Positions 34,986 through 48,790 of a stretch of 64,000 nt of DNA are shown piece after piece; position 1 is the first letter of the stretch; every line of letters starts with the position of its first letter. Both the position numbers and the translations under genes were made by a program. The stretch is from the NCBI RefSeq assembly GCF_014805625.2, contig NW_023998431.1, positions 6,146,213 to 6,210,212 on the forward strand. Direction: 5' to 3'. Below the pieces are notes generated by a model. That model did not search any database. It saw only the letters and a program-made list of their open reading frames with translations, and was not told the origin of the DNA. The stretch is from Glossina fuscipes (taxonomy: Eukaryota; Arthropoda; Insecta; Diptera; Glossinidae).

Positions 34986-37139
34986 AAAGATATATGTTTG
35001 CGTTACAAAAAGACTTTAACACATCGGTCAATAATTCCTGGGGCTAACATATAGATGTCGTTTGTAATAAGAGGGCCATATTATGTTGAAAATGTCTGAT
35101 CCATTAGAAGGCACTTGGAAAAATTTCCTACCATATCGATCGTTATGAGTTAGAGTGGTTTATCGATCCTATTTTTTTCAATAACGTCAGAGCGATGAAA
35201 AAATCTATATATCATGTTTAGATTAAATATTCATTTTTTATGGGAAAATATAGTGACCAAACACATAGCATTGGCCTGTGAAGTGTGATGACAACTCTTC
35301 TCCGACAAAAACAACGATTCATCGTTTTATTTGCCGATTTTAAATGAAGCCATACGCGATCTCCGCCGATCTCCCAACAATTATTCTCCTAAATCGAGTA
35401 GTGAAGTTGCAAAAAAGTTAAAACGCAGTGTGCCCAATTCTGCTTGAAAGTTTGGAATAGCGGGCAAACTACGATATTTAGATTAAGTTAAAATATTAGC
35501 ATATAAGGGATGTCACAAGGAAATTTGTTCATGCGGGCGATAGTGATGTATACGGTACATTTCATTTTAAATATTCAATTCGGAAATCGATTTTCTTTTC
35601 TTTTTTAACATTGGAGCAGATCGGGAAAGCTGCCTAAGGATGAGCACTAGGGTTTCGCGCGTGCTAAGGACACGTAGATATCAGACGCAACATCAAAATG
35701 TGAAAAATATCCATTATATGCTTGCACAAATCCCAACAACGTCGGTTGTTAGGGCGATTAACATCAAGTTACTTATTATTAGAACATTACCACGTTATCC
35801 CTACGAAAGTGTTTTCGGCCGACTTAAATCTAATCTCAAGGCCATAGGCCTTGTAATTAATTAAGATAAATAAGATCCTTTTAAGCACTTTTTTCCTTTC
35901 GTTTACAATGGATTCAAGATATATGGTTTGCTAGTTTATGAGCTTGCTCTGCATCAGCAAATCCAGGATAACGAACCTTTAAATTATCGAAAATTTGTAC
36001 TAAGAGATTATAGAAAAAGAAATAACTTGGATAAAAATTAAATCTGGCGATGCATGTTAAGGCTGTTGTTTCAAACCGAACGATACAATGAAAACGCTGC
36101 ACAAAACGAAAAGTTTACATTTTCGATGTGTTCATTTAACATCGCTCCACGATAATAGTGTAAAAAAGCAGTAATTTTTTTTGCAAATATGCTTTAAGAG
36201 AAAAGGAAAGAAATATAGAAGAATAACTATATTTTCCAAAAATTATTAAGGATGTATTTAAGTAACGAAAAAAAAAAATATCGTAATTTCAAAGAAAAAA
36301 TTGCTTTTTTTTCTCTATACATATTTAAAGCATCTATTAAAGCCAATAAAAAAAAAAAAATAAAAAAAAATGTACAATGATGTTGCCCCGCAAGATCCGC
36401 TTTAAAGCAAAAATACAACTCTCTTACTTTTGGAGATATGTTTTAATGTTCTATTTTGTACATACATATATAATATGCATTTTGTTATCTATTTGAAATA
36501 CATTAGTTACAAATAACTTTAAAACGAAAGTGGCATTATGATGATTAATAGATAGATTGTGTACATAATATATTTTTATATGGAACACCTTATGTATATA
36601 TATATATAGATGTATGGGACAAAAATCGATTCTCACCCTATTCAATTTCATATTTAGATTGCTCTTAAAATGTACGTCACTATGTGTAAGCATTTTCGAA
36701 AAAATTTTCAACACTTTCAGTGAACTTAAGTAATGCTTCTCGAGCAGATAAAAAATTTACTTACATAACTTTCACCCAAACAGAATATTATAAAACGAAA
36801 TTCATCCAAAAAACCAACCCTAACATTACGTTCTAACAAACTGTGCTTGTAATAAAATGCACAAACACTTACATAAAAATATAAAAGCGGCATTAAAACA
36901 ACTAAAACAAAAGTTATTTTCTGGAAAGGCCAACTTCTGAATACCTTATGCCATTTCATGTACTATATGTACAATTAAATGTTAATTATTATTATTATTA
37001 TTTTTTTTTTTTTTTATATTAAAAATTGATTGTATATAAAGGACGTATTAAAAATAGATTAAAAACAAAGTAAAAACACTATAGCGCCATTACATACTCT
37101 GCACTACCCTACAGTTGTTCATATAGCGGCTTTTCACAG

Positions 37140-37420
37140 TATGGCGTTATATGTGAAGTGGCCGAAAAAGTAGTCCGACACGAACCATTTTCAATAGTGT
37201 TCATTCTTGGATAAAAACAGATCAGTCTATCAAATTTCATCAATGTACCTCAAAAAATGCGGTTTATAAGTTGAACACAGATACTCAAGACGAACAGATG
37301 AACAAATTAACAAATTAATCGATACAAAAAGTGATTTTGATTCGAATGGTCCTTTAGAAAATGAGCCTACCTGAAATCCTTCTTCATGTTGCATACATCC
37401 GCATAAACGTGATAAATGAG
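37140..37420 (+). repeat. Second dispersed repeat type, fragment
   Basis: Shares CAAATTTCATCAATGTACC(T)CAAAAA with 57685-57710 and ends in GTTGCATACATCCGCATAAA, matching GTTGTGTACATCCGCACAAG at 57822. No coding frame. Confidence 0.6.
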
Positions 37421-39059
37421 AAATTTTATAAAATAATGAAAAATGGAAAAATTGGAAGCATATCCCAGATAGGTGACCTAACGTGGTCCAAATTTACTAC
37501 AATATATTTAATTTCTTTTTGTTGTCATCCAGTTTGTAATTCTTTATTTACCCATTTTCGGCGTAAGATATCAAAAATTAGACATACAATGAAATAGAAC
37601 AAGAAATCTAACCAATGTAAATCAGATTTTGCTTAGCAAATTTGTGTAATTTGTTTGTGTTTTTGTGTCATATCATTGCTCTGAATTAATATTACATAAA
37701 ATAAAAATATAAAATTTATCTCATAAAATATTAAACATTAAATCAAATATTGTCATCTGAAGGCTTTTTTTTTTCTTGTAAACGCAATTATGCGATTAAA
37801 GTTTTGTAACTTCTTTTAAGTGATTACAGTAATAAATTACAGGAATCCAGCCCTATAAGACTGCGAAAAACTTACGACTTGTGTTCGTATAATACGCTAA
37901 AAGAAGCTCGCAAAACACGGTAAAAGAATGTTAAAGAAAATATGTATTGATTAAGTTTTTTATGGGAAAAAAGAAACATTTACTCAACGGCTCAACGGCT
38001 ATAAAGATTTTTCTCGTCTCTTGAACCTGATTATTGAAGAATATTATTTTAAATATAACGAGTAAGCTACGGCCTTTGGGCTGTGTACGGCTAATAGTTT
38101 TGCATAATCTAGATGGCTCGTGCAAGACCGCTTCATATGAAGCAAAGTTAGGTCATCGTACGGGGGGACGCACGGGGACTGTACTGTATTAGTTTTCAAC
38201 GATTTTGATCGTGATATATTAAAATTTGCACATTTCTTTTATCGTACACACAATAAGCCCTTATATCGCCATAAGGTCTGTACTTTAGCATTTTATGGTA
38301 ACAGTTGCTTGAGAATATTGCTCTAAGGTGTAAAACTTATTGCGCAAAATTTGAACCATATTGGTATATTTTTTGAACCACCTCCCAAAAAGATTCAGTG
38401 ATTAATATGTTGTAATGGAAATAGCTAAAGAATAGTATTAGGCGAAGTAGTGTAAAGTATATAAGCGTCGGCCTTGCCAGACAAAAAAATTTTAACGTGT
38501 TTATAAGCGGGAAAAGGATTATAGGTATGGAAGACACACTTTAATCAACTCACAAAATAATTAAGAATGATTATTGATCAATTGTTATAGACGGTGGATC
38601 TAACTTAAATATCCTTGGAATTTGCATACAAACGCACAAAACTTAATATACCTTTATTATAAGTAGAGTATAAAACAATATATCCCTATAAGAGTACGCC
38701 GATTTGCAATTCACATGCATACATTTATTAACACATGTTGAAAGCCTTGTGAAATCGATATATTCTTGTAAATATTGAAATCAAAAATTTGAACTTGAAA
38801 CTGTTTAGATGAATTATATTTTAGGGATAAATTACATTGATGAAATAGTCAATCCAGAGACAAGCTCATTGCAGCTAAAGAGCGAATATGAACATGAGCA
38901 AGTGAATTAATTCGTTGTGTTCGATTATAACGAAAATAAATGTCCTACGCTATAATATGAAGCAAGCAAGGCTGATATTTTCTATTCTTTTAAATTAAAA
39001 GTGAGAGTATATCGCGAGCAAGTGTGAAAGCATATATGAGCAACGAGCGCAAAAAACAT

Positions 39060-39250
39060 GGACAGCAAAGGTGTCCTCAGTTTTTGTTGCCTTATAGACA
39101 TGTCCCTTGACTGGTTTGAGCTATTTTCTTCAATATCAATCTGCATGCAAGAACTTTCAATGTTTTTGCGAAATTTGAAACCAACATTTTCAATTTTGCG
39201 GCTAAGGGAACGTTTACAGCAGACGGACCGATGTACATGTTTAAATTTTC
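39060..39250 (+). repeat. Dispersed repeat, GATCAAG/TATATACTTT type, fragment
   Basis: Carries the 34200-34380 block: AGGTGTCCTCAGTTTT, TCAATATCAATCTGCATGCA, AAGAACTTTCAATGTTTTTG and CAGACGGACCGATGTACATG. The TA core and 3' module are missing. Confidence 0.65.
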
Positions 39251-40496
39251 TTCTATCTTTATCCTACAGACACACCAAAGGCGGTTACACTAAAGAGCTA
39301 TGAATACAAATACCTTTATGAAGATAGATGAACAGATGAAATCTACTTACCGGCCCTACTGATCTTATGCCCTGGGTCTACCTACCTATGGTCTCCGCGT
39401 CCCATGATTTTATCTGAGAAATCCCATTCATTCCTTATTCTTCTTTTATCAAAACTCCAATTTTTTTTCCCTTGCCTTCTCAATATCCCAGGCATGGTAA
39501 CTTTTCTTTTTGCAACCAACATTAATAGTCGGTAAAGTTAACAATCAAACAAACAAAGTTGCTATTACAACAAATGTCACAACAAATTACTAAAAAAATT
39601 TGGTAAAAATTTCAAAATCAGTTTTTGCGCGCATTGAACATATGAGAAAATGCGGCGGAATTTTCTAGAAGAAAAAAAAAAAGAAAGAACTAACTGCGTT
39701 ATGTAAACTTTCTTTATGCACATATCGTTATTGGAGACATCTTTAGATTAAAATGTACAGCATATCATAAATTCACGTATACATGGACGGTGTGAATGGT
39801 GCTGTTAAACTGTTACTTTTAAGCAAACCATAAGTTTATTTTAAACAAAAACCATTTACTTAACTTTGGTTTTACAAGTTTTTCGTTTCTTCCATCTATA
39901 AACAATGAAATGCTTTTGTTTATTAAATTTTTCTACAAATTTGTTTTTTTTTTTTTTTTCATTTTTAATATTTTTCTCTGTAGAACTTGCACCCGCACGC
40001 ATACTTCTATTGCCTTATAACTGACAATTCTGCAAAAATATTTTCCCAAGTAAATTTATATATTTATATAAATGCGTGTATGTACGCATATTGTCTATAA
40101 GAAGAACAATAACAATTATAAGGACAATATGTATATACTTTAGCATTTTACATCGGTCGTCTTTTTAAATATATATTCTCAAGCTTTTAATTGTATGTAT
40201 GTAAACGTACAACGAATTTCCTATGCATGCATGCATATGTATTTGTGCAAATGTATTTCGTTCACAAAAAATAAAAAACAAAAAAAAGGATATAAATGTT
40301 TTTCTACTATAAATAACATGCCTGAACTTTGCTTATTTGTTTGTGTATTTTACGTTTGTTCGTGTGTTTGGTTATTAATGCGATTTTCATTATTTGTTAT
40401 TTACCATGAATGCTCCATATTCATGCACTATACACCATTGGCATATTTATAAATGGTTATATACGCATGTATGCATATATATGTGGTTCCGTACTC

Positions 40497-40527
40497 ATAT
40501 ATATATGTATATATATATATATATATG
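40497..40527. repeat. (AT)n microsatellite with one interruption
   Basis: About 15 AT units broken once by TG. Confidence 0.85.
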
Positions 40528-40939
40528 TATTATGTTTATGTGCATTAACAATTTGCTCTATTTGTTTTGTTGACAATTTCAAATTTATGTAACATTTTAT
40601 TTGTTTGGTTTGTTTATTTTCCGAATAATTTTCTTATTTTGGTTAAAAGCAAAAATACTCACTTGAAAATATATATAACATGCGGTTTTCCTAATATAAA
40701 ATTTAATTCAGAACCACGTACCAAAAGCCGCATACATTTGTTTATGTGCGTATAAATGAATCTTCATGAGTCAAGTAATAATAGAGAAATAAAAATAATT
40801 CGTATTCGTTTACGTTCGCTTATATTTATATTTCTTTAGTAAAGATTGCTCAAAACTGACGAAAACATGACATACAAGCGCTAAAATTTTAACGCATAAC
40901 GGTTCATTAGATGAGCATAACTACCAATTCATGCATATT

Positions 40940-41480
40940 AGCAGTTCTAAGGGTTATCAGTTTCGTGGTTCCGATATTAAATGTAAACAAAACTCACTCC
41001 TATTTAAAATTTGAATCAAACTCTTTTTTCCAATATGTTGTTTGGACCTCGTCATCATTTTTGAAATAGTACGTCTTCGAAATGCGCTTTATGCGACACG
41101 TTATAGCGCTAGATCATTTTTAGGTAATTTTCGATAACTTGCATATAGCGATCTAGAGTGCGGCCACAACTTAGCGGATGTTCGTGTTGTGTGGTTTGTG
41201 GCACCGTCCATATTGAAGCTACATATCCTTAACACGCATGTTCAGTTTGGTAATCATATTTGTCTCCCTCTCGTCGTTATGTGCCTAACACACCTGCTGA
41301 CCAAGTGCCATCCATGCTACAAACCCGATTCGCTGCATGTTGGAAGCACCCAGTTGTAAAGTGCGAATTCATGCGGCTTATGCATCAGGTTTGATTTCTT
41401 CCGACTGCCGCTGGTTAAGCAATGCTATGGTTCGTACGAAGATGAGAAAAACCCACTCAAAAAATTGTTCGAGGCAAAAA
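40940..41480 (-). pseudogene. DDE transposase relic, QQDGAT type, copy X2
   Basis: The + strand text GTTTCGTGGTTCCGATATTA, AATGTAAACAAAACTCACTC matches the end of copy X1 (TTGTGGTTCCGAATATAAAT at 26778), showing common descent. On the minus strand a frame reads MDGATNHTTRTSAKLW, the remains of the QQDGATCHT block in which the second catalytic Asp survives. The following PPRSCDLTPLDFF block is not recognisable. Many stops; boundaries approximate. Confidence 0.5.
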
Positions 41481-43707
41481 AGGAAGATTTTTAAAAGCAT
41501 GGCTAACGATGATCAATACTGGAATAGATAGAATAGTTTTTATCCTTTCCATGCAGTAAACATGTCCTTTCTGTTTAAAAATTCTTGTTTTATGTTGACA
41601 TACACCCGCAGACTTGGACCGTAGTATACTCAATGTGACAAATGTAACAAACTCCGATTGTACTCATCAACTAATGGCGTGGTGTTTGTGTCTTCAACTT
41701 GAGCGATACTTTGGCAGAAAATTTGGCAATATTTTAACTTTACTTGACAAATGAAAAATTGACATTGAGATTTTATAGAAACGCGCACATGGAATTAATC
41801 CAATCCATCTAGATTTTGTTCATATATCTTCATCAGGGGTTGGGGTTAATGATTTTTCCGAAACTGGTTCGTCTACAATTGTTTGGTTATCACCTTCAAA
41901 GTTTTTGTAACACTTGTAGAAACCCTTAATTGTGCCATTGTTAAAAGTTCCAGTAGATATGCACACATAATTTTACTCAATTTGAAATATTATTTAGTAA
42001 AAATTTACTTGTTTAATAAATTCTTTCATTTTCGACGTTCCTCGACAAAGATTTTCAACATCCAACTTTGTTAAATAAAAAGTCGAAAGGCATGAAATTT
42101 TTGTTAATAGTTCTGATCGTAGCAGTGGGTCAATCTAAAAAAAGGAAAGGCTACTTTAATACCTTTACATAGTTTCAAAATCCGGATTCTCCACATTTTT
42201 TGAACGCCGTAGTGAATTTTACTATACTATGTAGATGGAGACGTGTACTCTACTTAAGTTACACTAATCTACTTAAGTTAGACCATCAATTTCAAAACTA
42301 TTATTCAATTGCAAAGAGAAATAAAATCCTATTGAAATATCAAGAACAAGAGCGGCCCTTGGAATTTTTTTTAAGACACCCAAATATTGGGACAGTTTCT
42401 ATCAAAGGTCTCGAATGTTATTCCCTTTAACAATGCGAATCAATTCAATAAACATGTAGCCTACATATTTGAAAGGTACAGACTGAAAATACCGCTCAAC
42501 AGGCGCTCAACATTCAAGGTGATGTTTCGATGTTTTTCCGATTATTGACATGTTGCGCGTGTTTTCCTTGATTCGCTTTCTCCCATTAAAGTAAAATTTA
42601 TGAAATCAAATAAATGGTATTCGATGGTACGCTCTTACCATCTTTCTGATAAAACGATTCTGCCATCATAATACAATTTCTGAGCGAAAACTTAAACCAA
42701 GTGAGTTTTACAGCCTTCGTTTCAACTTAGCTTTACGCATAGGATTTGTCGACTCATGGATAATGAAGACTTCTTCCGATTTGGTATCCCACTGTTTCCA
42801 GGAAGATGTGGAAAAATATTATCTACTGATGGACACTACTTCGAATAAAACGTAATATACCGTTCCTTCACAATAAATTTCTAATTTTCGATAAGAAATG
42901 GCGAAAACTATTAGTAAAAGCCTACCTTTGCTTCGCTCAAAAATTGCGCTTTTTCGTTCAAATCCTCGCGAGTTGCTACTTCTAGGAAATCCCTTGTATT
43001 CCTTTAGCTATAAATACTTTCTCTTTTTTTTTAATTCAAAATTATGGCAGTTCTGCTCTAAACCGCTATCCCGTTAAACTGACCTGCCTTGCGAGAATGT
43101 CTCCGGTGTTGTCATTTTTCAATATTTTCCTAGAATATTTCTTTGCATCCCTTTCATTGCAAAAAATTCGTCACAAAGCGTCCCTTTATAGGAGGTTGTA
43201 GTCGTTCCCTTCCTTAAGTATTTAATTGTTAAACTATGCGATACCCGGTTGGCGAATTTCTTTGTATTCAGCCTTATGCTGAATGGTTGAAAACGGTTTA
43301 TTGGTCATTGTTTTCTTCTGTAACGATGTCATGTAAGGAAATATGCCGAAAATTCTCAATCATTTTGAAGGATTGCGACTTTATCAGCGATTGGTCACAC
43401 GAGCGCGGAGTGCTTTTAAATTCGCAATTTTCAGAGCGGAAGCGTACAAAATGTATGTGTGCTGTTGATTTTTATAAACCAATTTTACCGCAAATGTCGA
43501 GCATTGCTTACAAGCCTGCGAAGTGTTACCATCTTGGCCGACGCGATTACGTAAAATATTATTAACAAATGCAATGTTTCTCCTTTTTTTTTTGTTAATC
43601 ATCTATGGATTCTATGGGTTGGTGTTGCCATAGTTACGTAAGCCTGAGGCCACCTATCGGAAAAAAAACGCCACGATATTTTTCGTTAATCTAATATACA
43701 CGCACGT

Positions 43708-44216
43708 TATATACTCAAAATTCACGCAAGATATGACTTTTGCCGCCATTTGTGCGGCAATGTTGGCAACCAAAAAAAAAAAACCCCTATAACAGCTGAT
43801 AGTTTAGGGCAATTAACATTGTTGAACAATATTTCAAAAATAATGAAAATTTGGCCAGACTTCTTCGAAAATGCGACTTGTCAAGCAATGGCTGTTACTG
43901 GTGCTTCATATCACGTTATGATAACCCAGTTCTTATTGATGCAAACGACGTGCAGTTTCAACAAGATGGGCCCCACATGCCAATCATCTCCTGAAACAAA
44001 TCAATTACTGCACGAGACATTCCTAGGTCATGTATTATCACGTTTCGATGACCAGAATTTCAATAAAAGAGCAACGGAAGCCGTGGAGGTTCTTTACCCG
44101 ATGTGCTATTCTACACTTAGCCCTGTACTATAAGCATTCAAAAAAAAATGTACTATTGGAAAACAAATTGTTTTGTATTCAATTCAAATCTTGCGTGAAT
44201 TTTGGAACACCCTATA
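43708..44216 (+). mobile_element. Internally deleted DDE transposon, QQDGAT type, with terminal inverted repeats (copy X3)
   Basis: A perfect 17-bp inverted repeat, CAAAATTCACGCAAGAT at 43716-43732 and its complement at 44188-44204, bounds a unit of about 0.5 kb. The right end extends outwards as GGAACACCCTATAT, whereas the left end has diverged. Inside, one frame reads FFENATCQAMAVTGASYHVM then ITQFL, a second reads FQQDG, and the first resumes with NQLLHETFLGHVLSRFDDQN: the middle of a QQDGAT-type transposase split by two compensating frameshifts. The N-terminal domain and first catalytic region are absent, giving a MITE-like derivative. Confidence 0.7.
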
Positions 44217-44379
44217 TTCATATATACAGGCATGTGCATTATCATATATACACATAAATATTATTACAGTAAAAAGAAGCCAGGCTTAGTTTTTTTTGAC
44301 TAGCTTGGTGCGTTACGTACATTACGGATTCCTTCCACCGAACCAAACTGTTAATAGGGGCGATTGCTCGAGCGTTATA

Positions 44380-45646
44380 TTAGTTTGGGGAAAAAGAAAT
44401 CCATTATTTTTTCGGTAGATGGCTGCACTGATAGATTTTTCGTAAAGTATCGATCAAACAATTTCCGATACTGTACATATACATACTGTACATTTCGCAG
44501 TAAAAAAAATTCTTTTGCTGTTTTTTGTTTGGTGCATTCAGTTGTGAGTTACAGCGTGTTAAAAATGGAAGTGAACAAAGAGAAAATTCGGTACATTTTA
44601 CAGTTTTTCTTAGACAAAGTCGAAAATGCAAGCCAGGCGGCTAAAATTGTGAATGGTGCTTATGGTTCCGATAATGTAACAGCCAATTATGTGCAATTTT
44701 GGTTTCGTAGATTCCGTTCAGGAATTTTTGATATTAAAGATGCACCTCGCACAGGTAGGCCGGTCGTCGAAAATGTCGATAAAATCGGAGAAATGATCGA
44801 AGTTGACCGGCATGTTAGCAGTCGTAACATCGCCCAGGAGCTAAAAATCGACCATAAAACAGTTTTAAACCATTTACACAAAGCTGGATTCAAAAAGAAG
44901 CTCGATGTTTGGGTGCCACACCAATTAACAGAAAAAAACATGATGGATCGAATTTCCATCTGCGAAGCCTTAGACAAACGGAATGAGATAGACCCATTTC
45001 TTAAACGGATGGTGACTGGAGATGAGAAATGGATCACATAGGATAACCCTGTGCGAAAACGATCGTGGTCAAAGAGCGGTGAAGCACCTCAAACGGCCAG
45101 GAAGGTTTTGCTATGCATTTAATGGGACTGGAAGGGGATTATTTATTATGAGTTGCTTCCATATGGCCAAACGCTAAATTCTGATCTCTACTGTCTACAA
45201 CTGAACCGTTTGAAGATAGCGATTGACCAGAAACGGCCAGAATTGGCCAACAGGAGAGGTATCGTGTTCCACCAGGACAACGCTAGGCCACACACATCTA
45301 CAGTGACTCGCCAGAAACTTCGGGAGCTTGGTTGGGAAGTTTTAATGCATCCACCATACAGTCCGGACTTGGCACCAAGCGATTATCATCTTTTTCTTGC
45401 ATTGCAAAATTTCTTTAATGATAAAAAATTGGAATCTAGGGAGGATTGTGAAAATCGACTACTAGAGTTTTTTGCAAATAGAGACCAGGACTTCTATGAG
45501 AGAGGCATTTTGAACTTACCTTTAAAATGGCAACAAATCATACAACAAAACGGTGCATATTTGACCCAAATCGGACAATCCGAAGCATGTTAAATAAAGT
45601 CCTGAAGTTCATATAAAAATAATGGATTTCTTTTTCCCTAACCTAA
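44380..45646 (+). mobile_element. mariner-type DNA transposon, copy 2 (complete ends, 1267 bp)
   Basis: It has the same length and ends as the copy at 6207-7473: TTAGTTTGGGGAAAAAGAAA at the left, and at the right the near-complement TTTCTTTTTCCCTAACCTAA. TA dinucleotides flank it at 44378-44379 and 45647-45648. The terminal inverted repeats are about 31 bp. It lies about 160 bp downstream of the QQDGAT-type element. Confidence 0.95.
44565..45593 (+). pseudogene. mariner transposase, 343 codons, two nonsense codons
   Basis: A single frame runs from ATG 44565 to TAA 45593. D153 (TGDEKWIT), D238 (HQDNARPH) and D273 (SPDLAPSDYH) make a DD34D triad. TAG at 45039 (codon 159) is shared with copy 1. 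A second stop, TAA, replaces the first Trp of the CIWWDWKG motif at about 45119; the equivalent codon is TGG in copy 1 and TAG in copy 3. The C-terminus (LKWQQIIQQNGAYLTQIGQS) is intact here, unlike copy 1. Without readthrough it yields only the DNA-binding half. Confidence 0.93.
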
Positions 45647-47859
45647 TACATTGTTTGCGTAAAACTATTTGCCAGATACGTAGCCGGACAATACTTGCTT
45701 TCTATATCACGATAGTGTACCTTTTTACATAACCTTAATTCTTCGATACCTTTTTACTCTAAAATTCAACTCGTATTGTTCCGTAACCACCCTATTCGCC
45801 TATATTAGCTCAATCTGGCTTCAGCCTGTTGTTGAAAATCTAAAAACCGTACCGAAGATATCGCAAACGTTTAATAGAACAGTGTATATGATAGAAGCTA
45901 TGAAAGTAAAGAATTAAAATTAATTAAGCAAAATTACCCTCTCTTCGAAAATTTCGATTTTGAAAACCGAATAAGATCGAAAACGTGTAGAAACAGCAGC
46001 ATCTAAAGCGAGGAACTTTTATATACGAAATATAAATTCAAAACGAACTTAGTCCCAGACAGTAAGTACATCAGGTTCTCGAGACTCCATGCGAACGAGA
46101 ACGTGCTTTGTTCACCACTCTCTTTCTAAAAACCAATAGAATTTACGAAGGCTAGACATATATATAATATTTCCTTAAAAGTTCGCTTTAAATCACTTGA
46201 TCCTTTCGCCAGCTGTTCAGCGTATTTATTTAAAATAATTAAAGTTTGCTATTTGCACCAAAGATTTCGTTTTATCAATGAGACGCAATAGCATCAGTCA
46301 TCCAGTGCCGGTGACTTCTACGATTTGGCCCGTTCGTTGAATAAGAAGTACCGCAGTACGTTTAACTTTATTTAGATATTTCGCGATAACTAACACTGTG
46401 TCACTGCTTAATGTATAGGTATTTCTACAGCAAGAGTTAAGATGACTCCCAGAGATAGGTAAGATGACGTTGCGTGAACTTTTCGGCAGAAAATCGACAT
46501 GGGCGATGTAAATATGAAAATATACACAATAATAAAAGGGTTAAAGGCAAGCTAACGATGTGATAAAGTTGTGCGTATTTTCTATACAAAAGTTTAAGTT
46601 AGCATGCCCCATAGGACATATATAGTATTAACGATGCATTAGTTTAATTCACTTCGTTTAAGAGCTAGAGCATATATTACAATGCATGCTCAACTCCCAA
46701 GAATGGTTTTTAAAAAGTAAATTTTAGGCGTGGTAGTGACATTTGTATCTCAGTTCTTGAACTATTTATGCCTTATTGATACGGGGAACTTTTTAAATGT
46801 CCAAGCCGTTTTATATTTATTTTTCATTCGTCCAGATCGGCATAATTAACACGAATACGAGCGACGGAAAATTTTCATTAATTTGTTAATTGCATTAAAA
46901 TGTTACACTTCTATGTAAAAAGTCAATCGAGAATGAATATCATTTAACAATAGATCTCGTATCCTTACCAACCTTGAAAAGTACCCATCCATATCTAACT
47001 TGTTATCGTCCTCAGAACGATTGCTAATGGGGGGTGATATAATCACTTTGATTACTGAACAATATATAGCAACTATTCACCTTACAGCATATAACATAAA
47101 AGTATGCAATGTATTGTTACTTTTTATTATTGAATTCTTTGCTTTTTTTTTTCTTCAAAAATTAGCTTAATGTTGTAAATAATACAAGTAATAGTAATAT
47201 TGCCTTTTATTTGCAAGTGTTTTCAAGATATTGTTTTGAATGCTCATATTCGAAAAACAGAGATCTACTCGTTTTTTTATTCTGTTTATAATGCCCATGC
47301 GTATGCGCTAGATATACCCGACAAAGTGTAAATAATATCGTTGGACGGACGAGTGATCATTTTCCGGTTAATAAACTTTTTACAAAAATGTGATGATACA
47401 TGTAATTATTTAAATCATTTGAAAAAGCCTTAAGCCATGTAAAAGAAGCATAAAATATCAAAATATTTACATTTTAACAACAGTTGATGTGAAATTTAAT
47501 GAGAATTTGGCGAAGCAGCCGCTAGCGATTAAATCATAATTTTGAAAATGTTGATTTCCCATTTTTTATGTAATAAAATATTCGTAAAATAAGAAAATGA
47601 CAACGGAACTTTAAAAAATATATCCACATATTTTTTATTGGGGGAGGGGAACAAAATAAAGCTGATTAAATCTGATGCGAACCATCTTTAAAAATCTATA
47701 ATGTAATAGCGAACATCGCTAAATTATTTCAATTAATCAATTAATTGAGTTTGCTGGTATTAAGCTAGAAAATTTAATTTCAGTTCCACATTCACCATTC
47801 ACCATCATATCACCGTAAAGGGAATTATGGTTTACCGAAAATTAAAAAATATAAAATAA

Positions 47860-48163
47860 TAAATGATAAATAATATTTCTCGGATACGGTCCCCATCACA
47901 CTTCGATCGGGAGTATTCTTTCTAAGAGAAACACATTTGCACGTTTCCACCACAAGATTCTTTTATTTACAATCAATTTGTTTAAGGGTAGGATCATTTA
48001 CATCGTACTTTGGCAATTTTCTTGACTTCTCAACTCCAATATTCTTTTTCGATTCAAACGTTCTTGTCCGACTCACTCCGCCTTCCGCAAATATTCTATT
48101 TATATACATTTTTACAAGCATATTACTATTACCTAAGTTTATGGCTTCATTTTTAATCCGTTA
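47860..48163 (+). mobile_element. Diverged relative of the 34.4-kb solo LTR
   Basis: Shares AAGAGAAA(C/T)AC, TAGGAT(A/C)AT, GTTCTTGTCCGACTCACTCC and TTTTTACAAGCATATTACTA with 34510-34725, in the same order. Its start is decayed and the TTTCATAACA end is missing, so it is truncated or partly deleted. Confidence 0.6.
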
Positions 48164-48599
48164 ACTTGGTTAAAAATACTGCAGAGTCTAGTAAATAATA
48201 AGAACAAAGTTTATATACGACAACAATATTGAAGTAGATATCGATCGAACAATCGATATCTAAAATTGGGTGACATGTGATCTTTCCGTTTTCGATTAAC
48301 TTAAGATTCTGAAACGGTGTCGCTGGCTTTATGTTTTCAATTTGCAAAAATTGCGATATAAAGCTTAAACTTAACATCTAAACAATTTCCGTGTATGCAT
48401 TCGTTTTGATTGCAAAGTGTCCAAAATTCGTTATAAAAGCACATATATAAAAACATATTTTCCTAAATTACTTTTTTCTCGCTTTTTTCCTTTGGTTTTT
48501 TTTTTTAGGATACCTTTGTGAATATATTTGGGCGAATTCTTTTCCACATATTATATTATATTAGCGACAACGAAACACGTAGATGCGCCACCATTTTTT

Positions 48600-48757
48600 T
48601 CAAAATTAAAGTCAGGAGATTTTTAGGAATTTGTTATTCATCCGCTATCAATAACAATAGTAACCCCATTAATTGGGAGCCACTTGTATGGACGCGGATT
48701 CCATTAATGATCTCTTTTTATGAAGTCGCATTCTCTCCAAAGTTTGCAAAGCAAAAA

Positions 48758-48790
<33 letters not shown>

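Noticed and set aside
43236..43565. 109-codon frame upstream of the QQDGAT-type element
   Set aside because: Composition looks like degraded coding sequence, but I could not match it to a transposase or other family.
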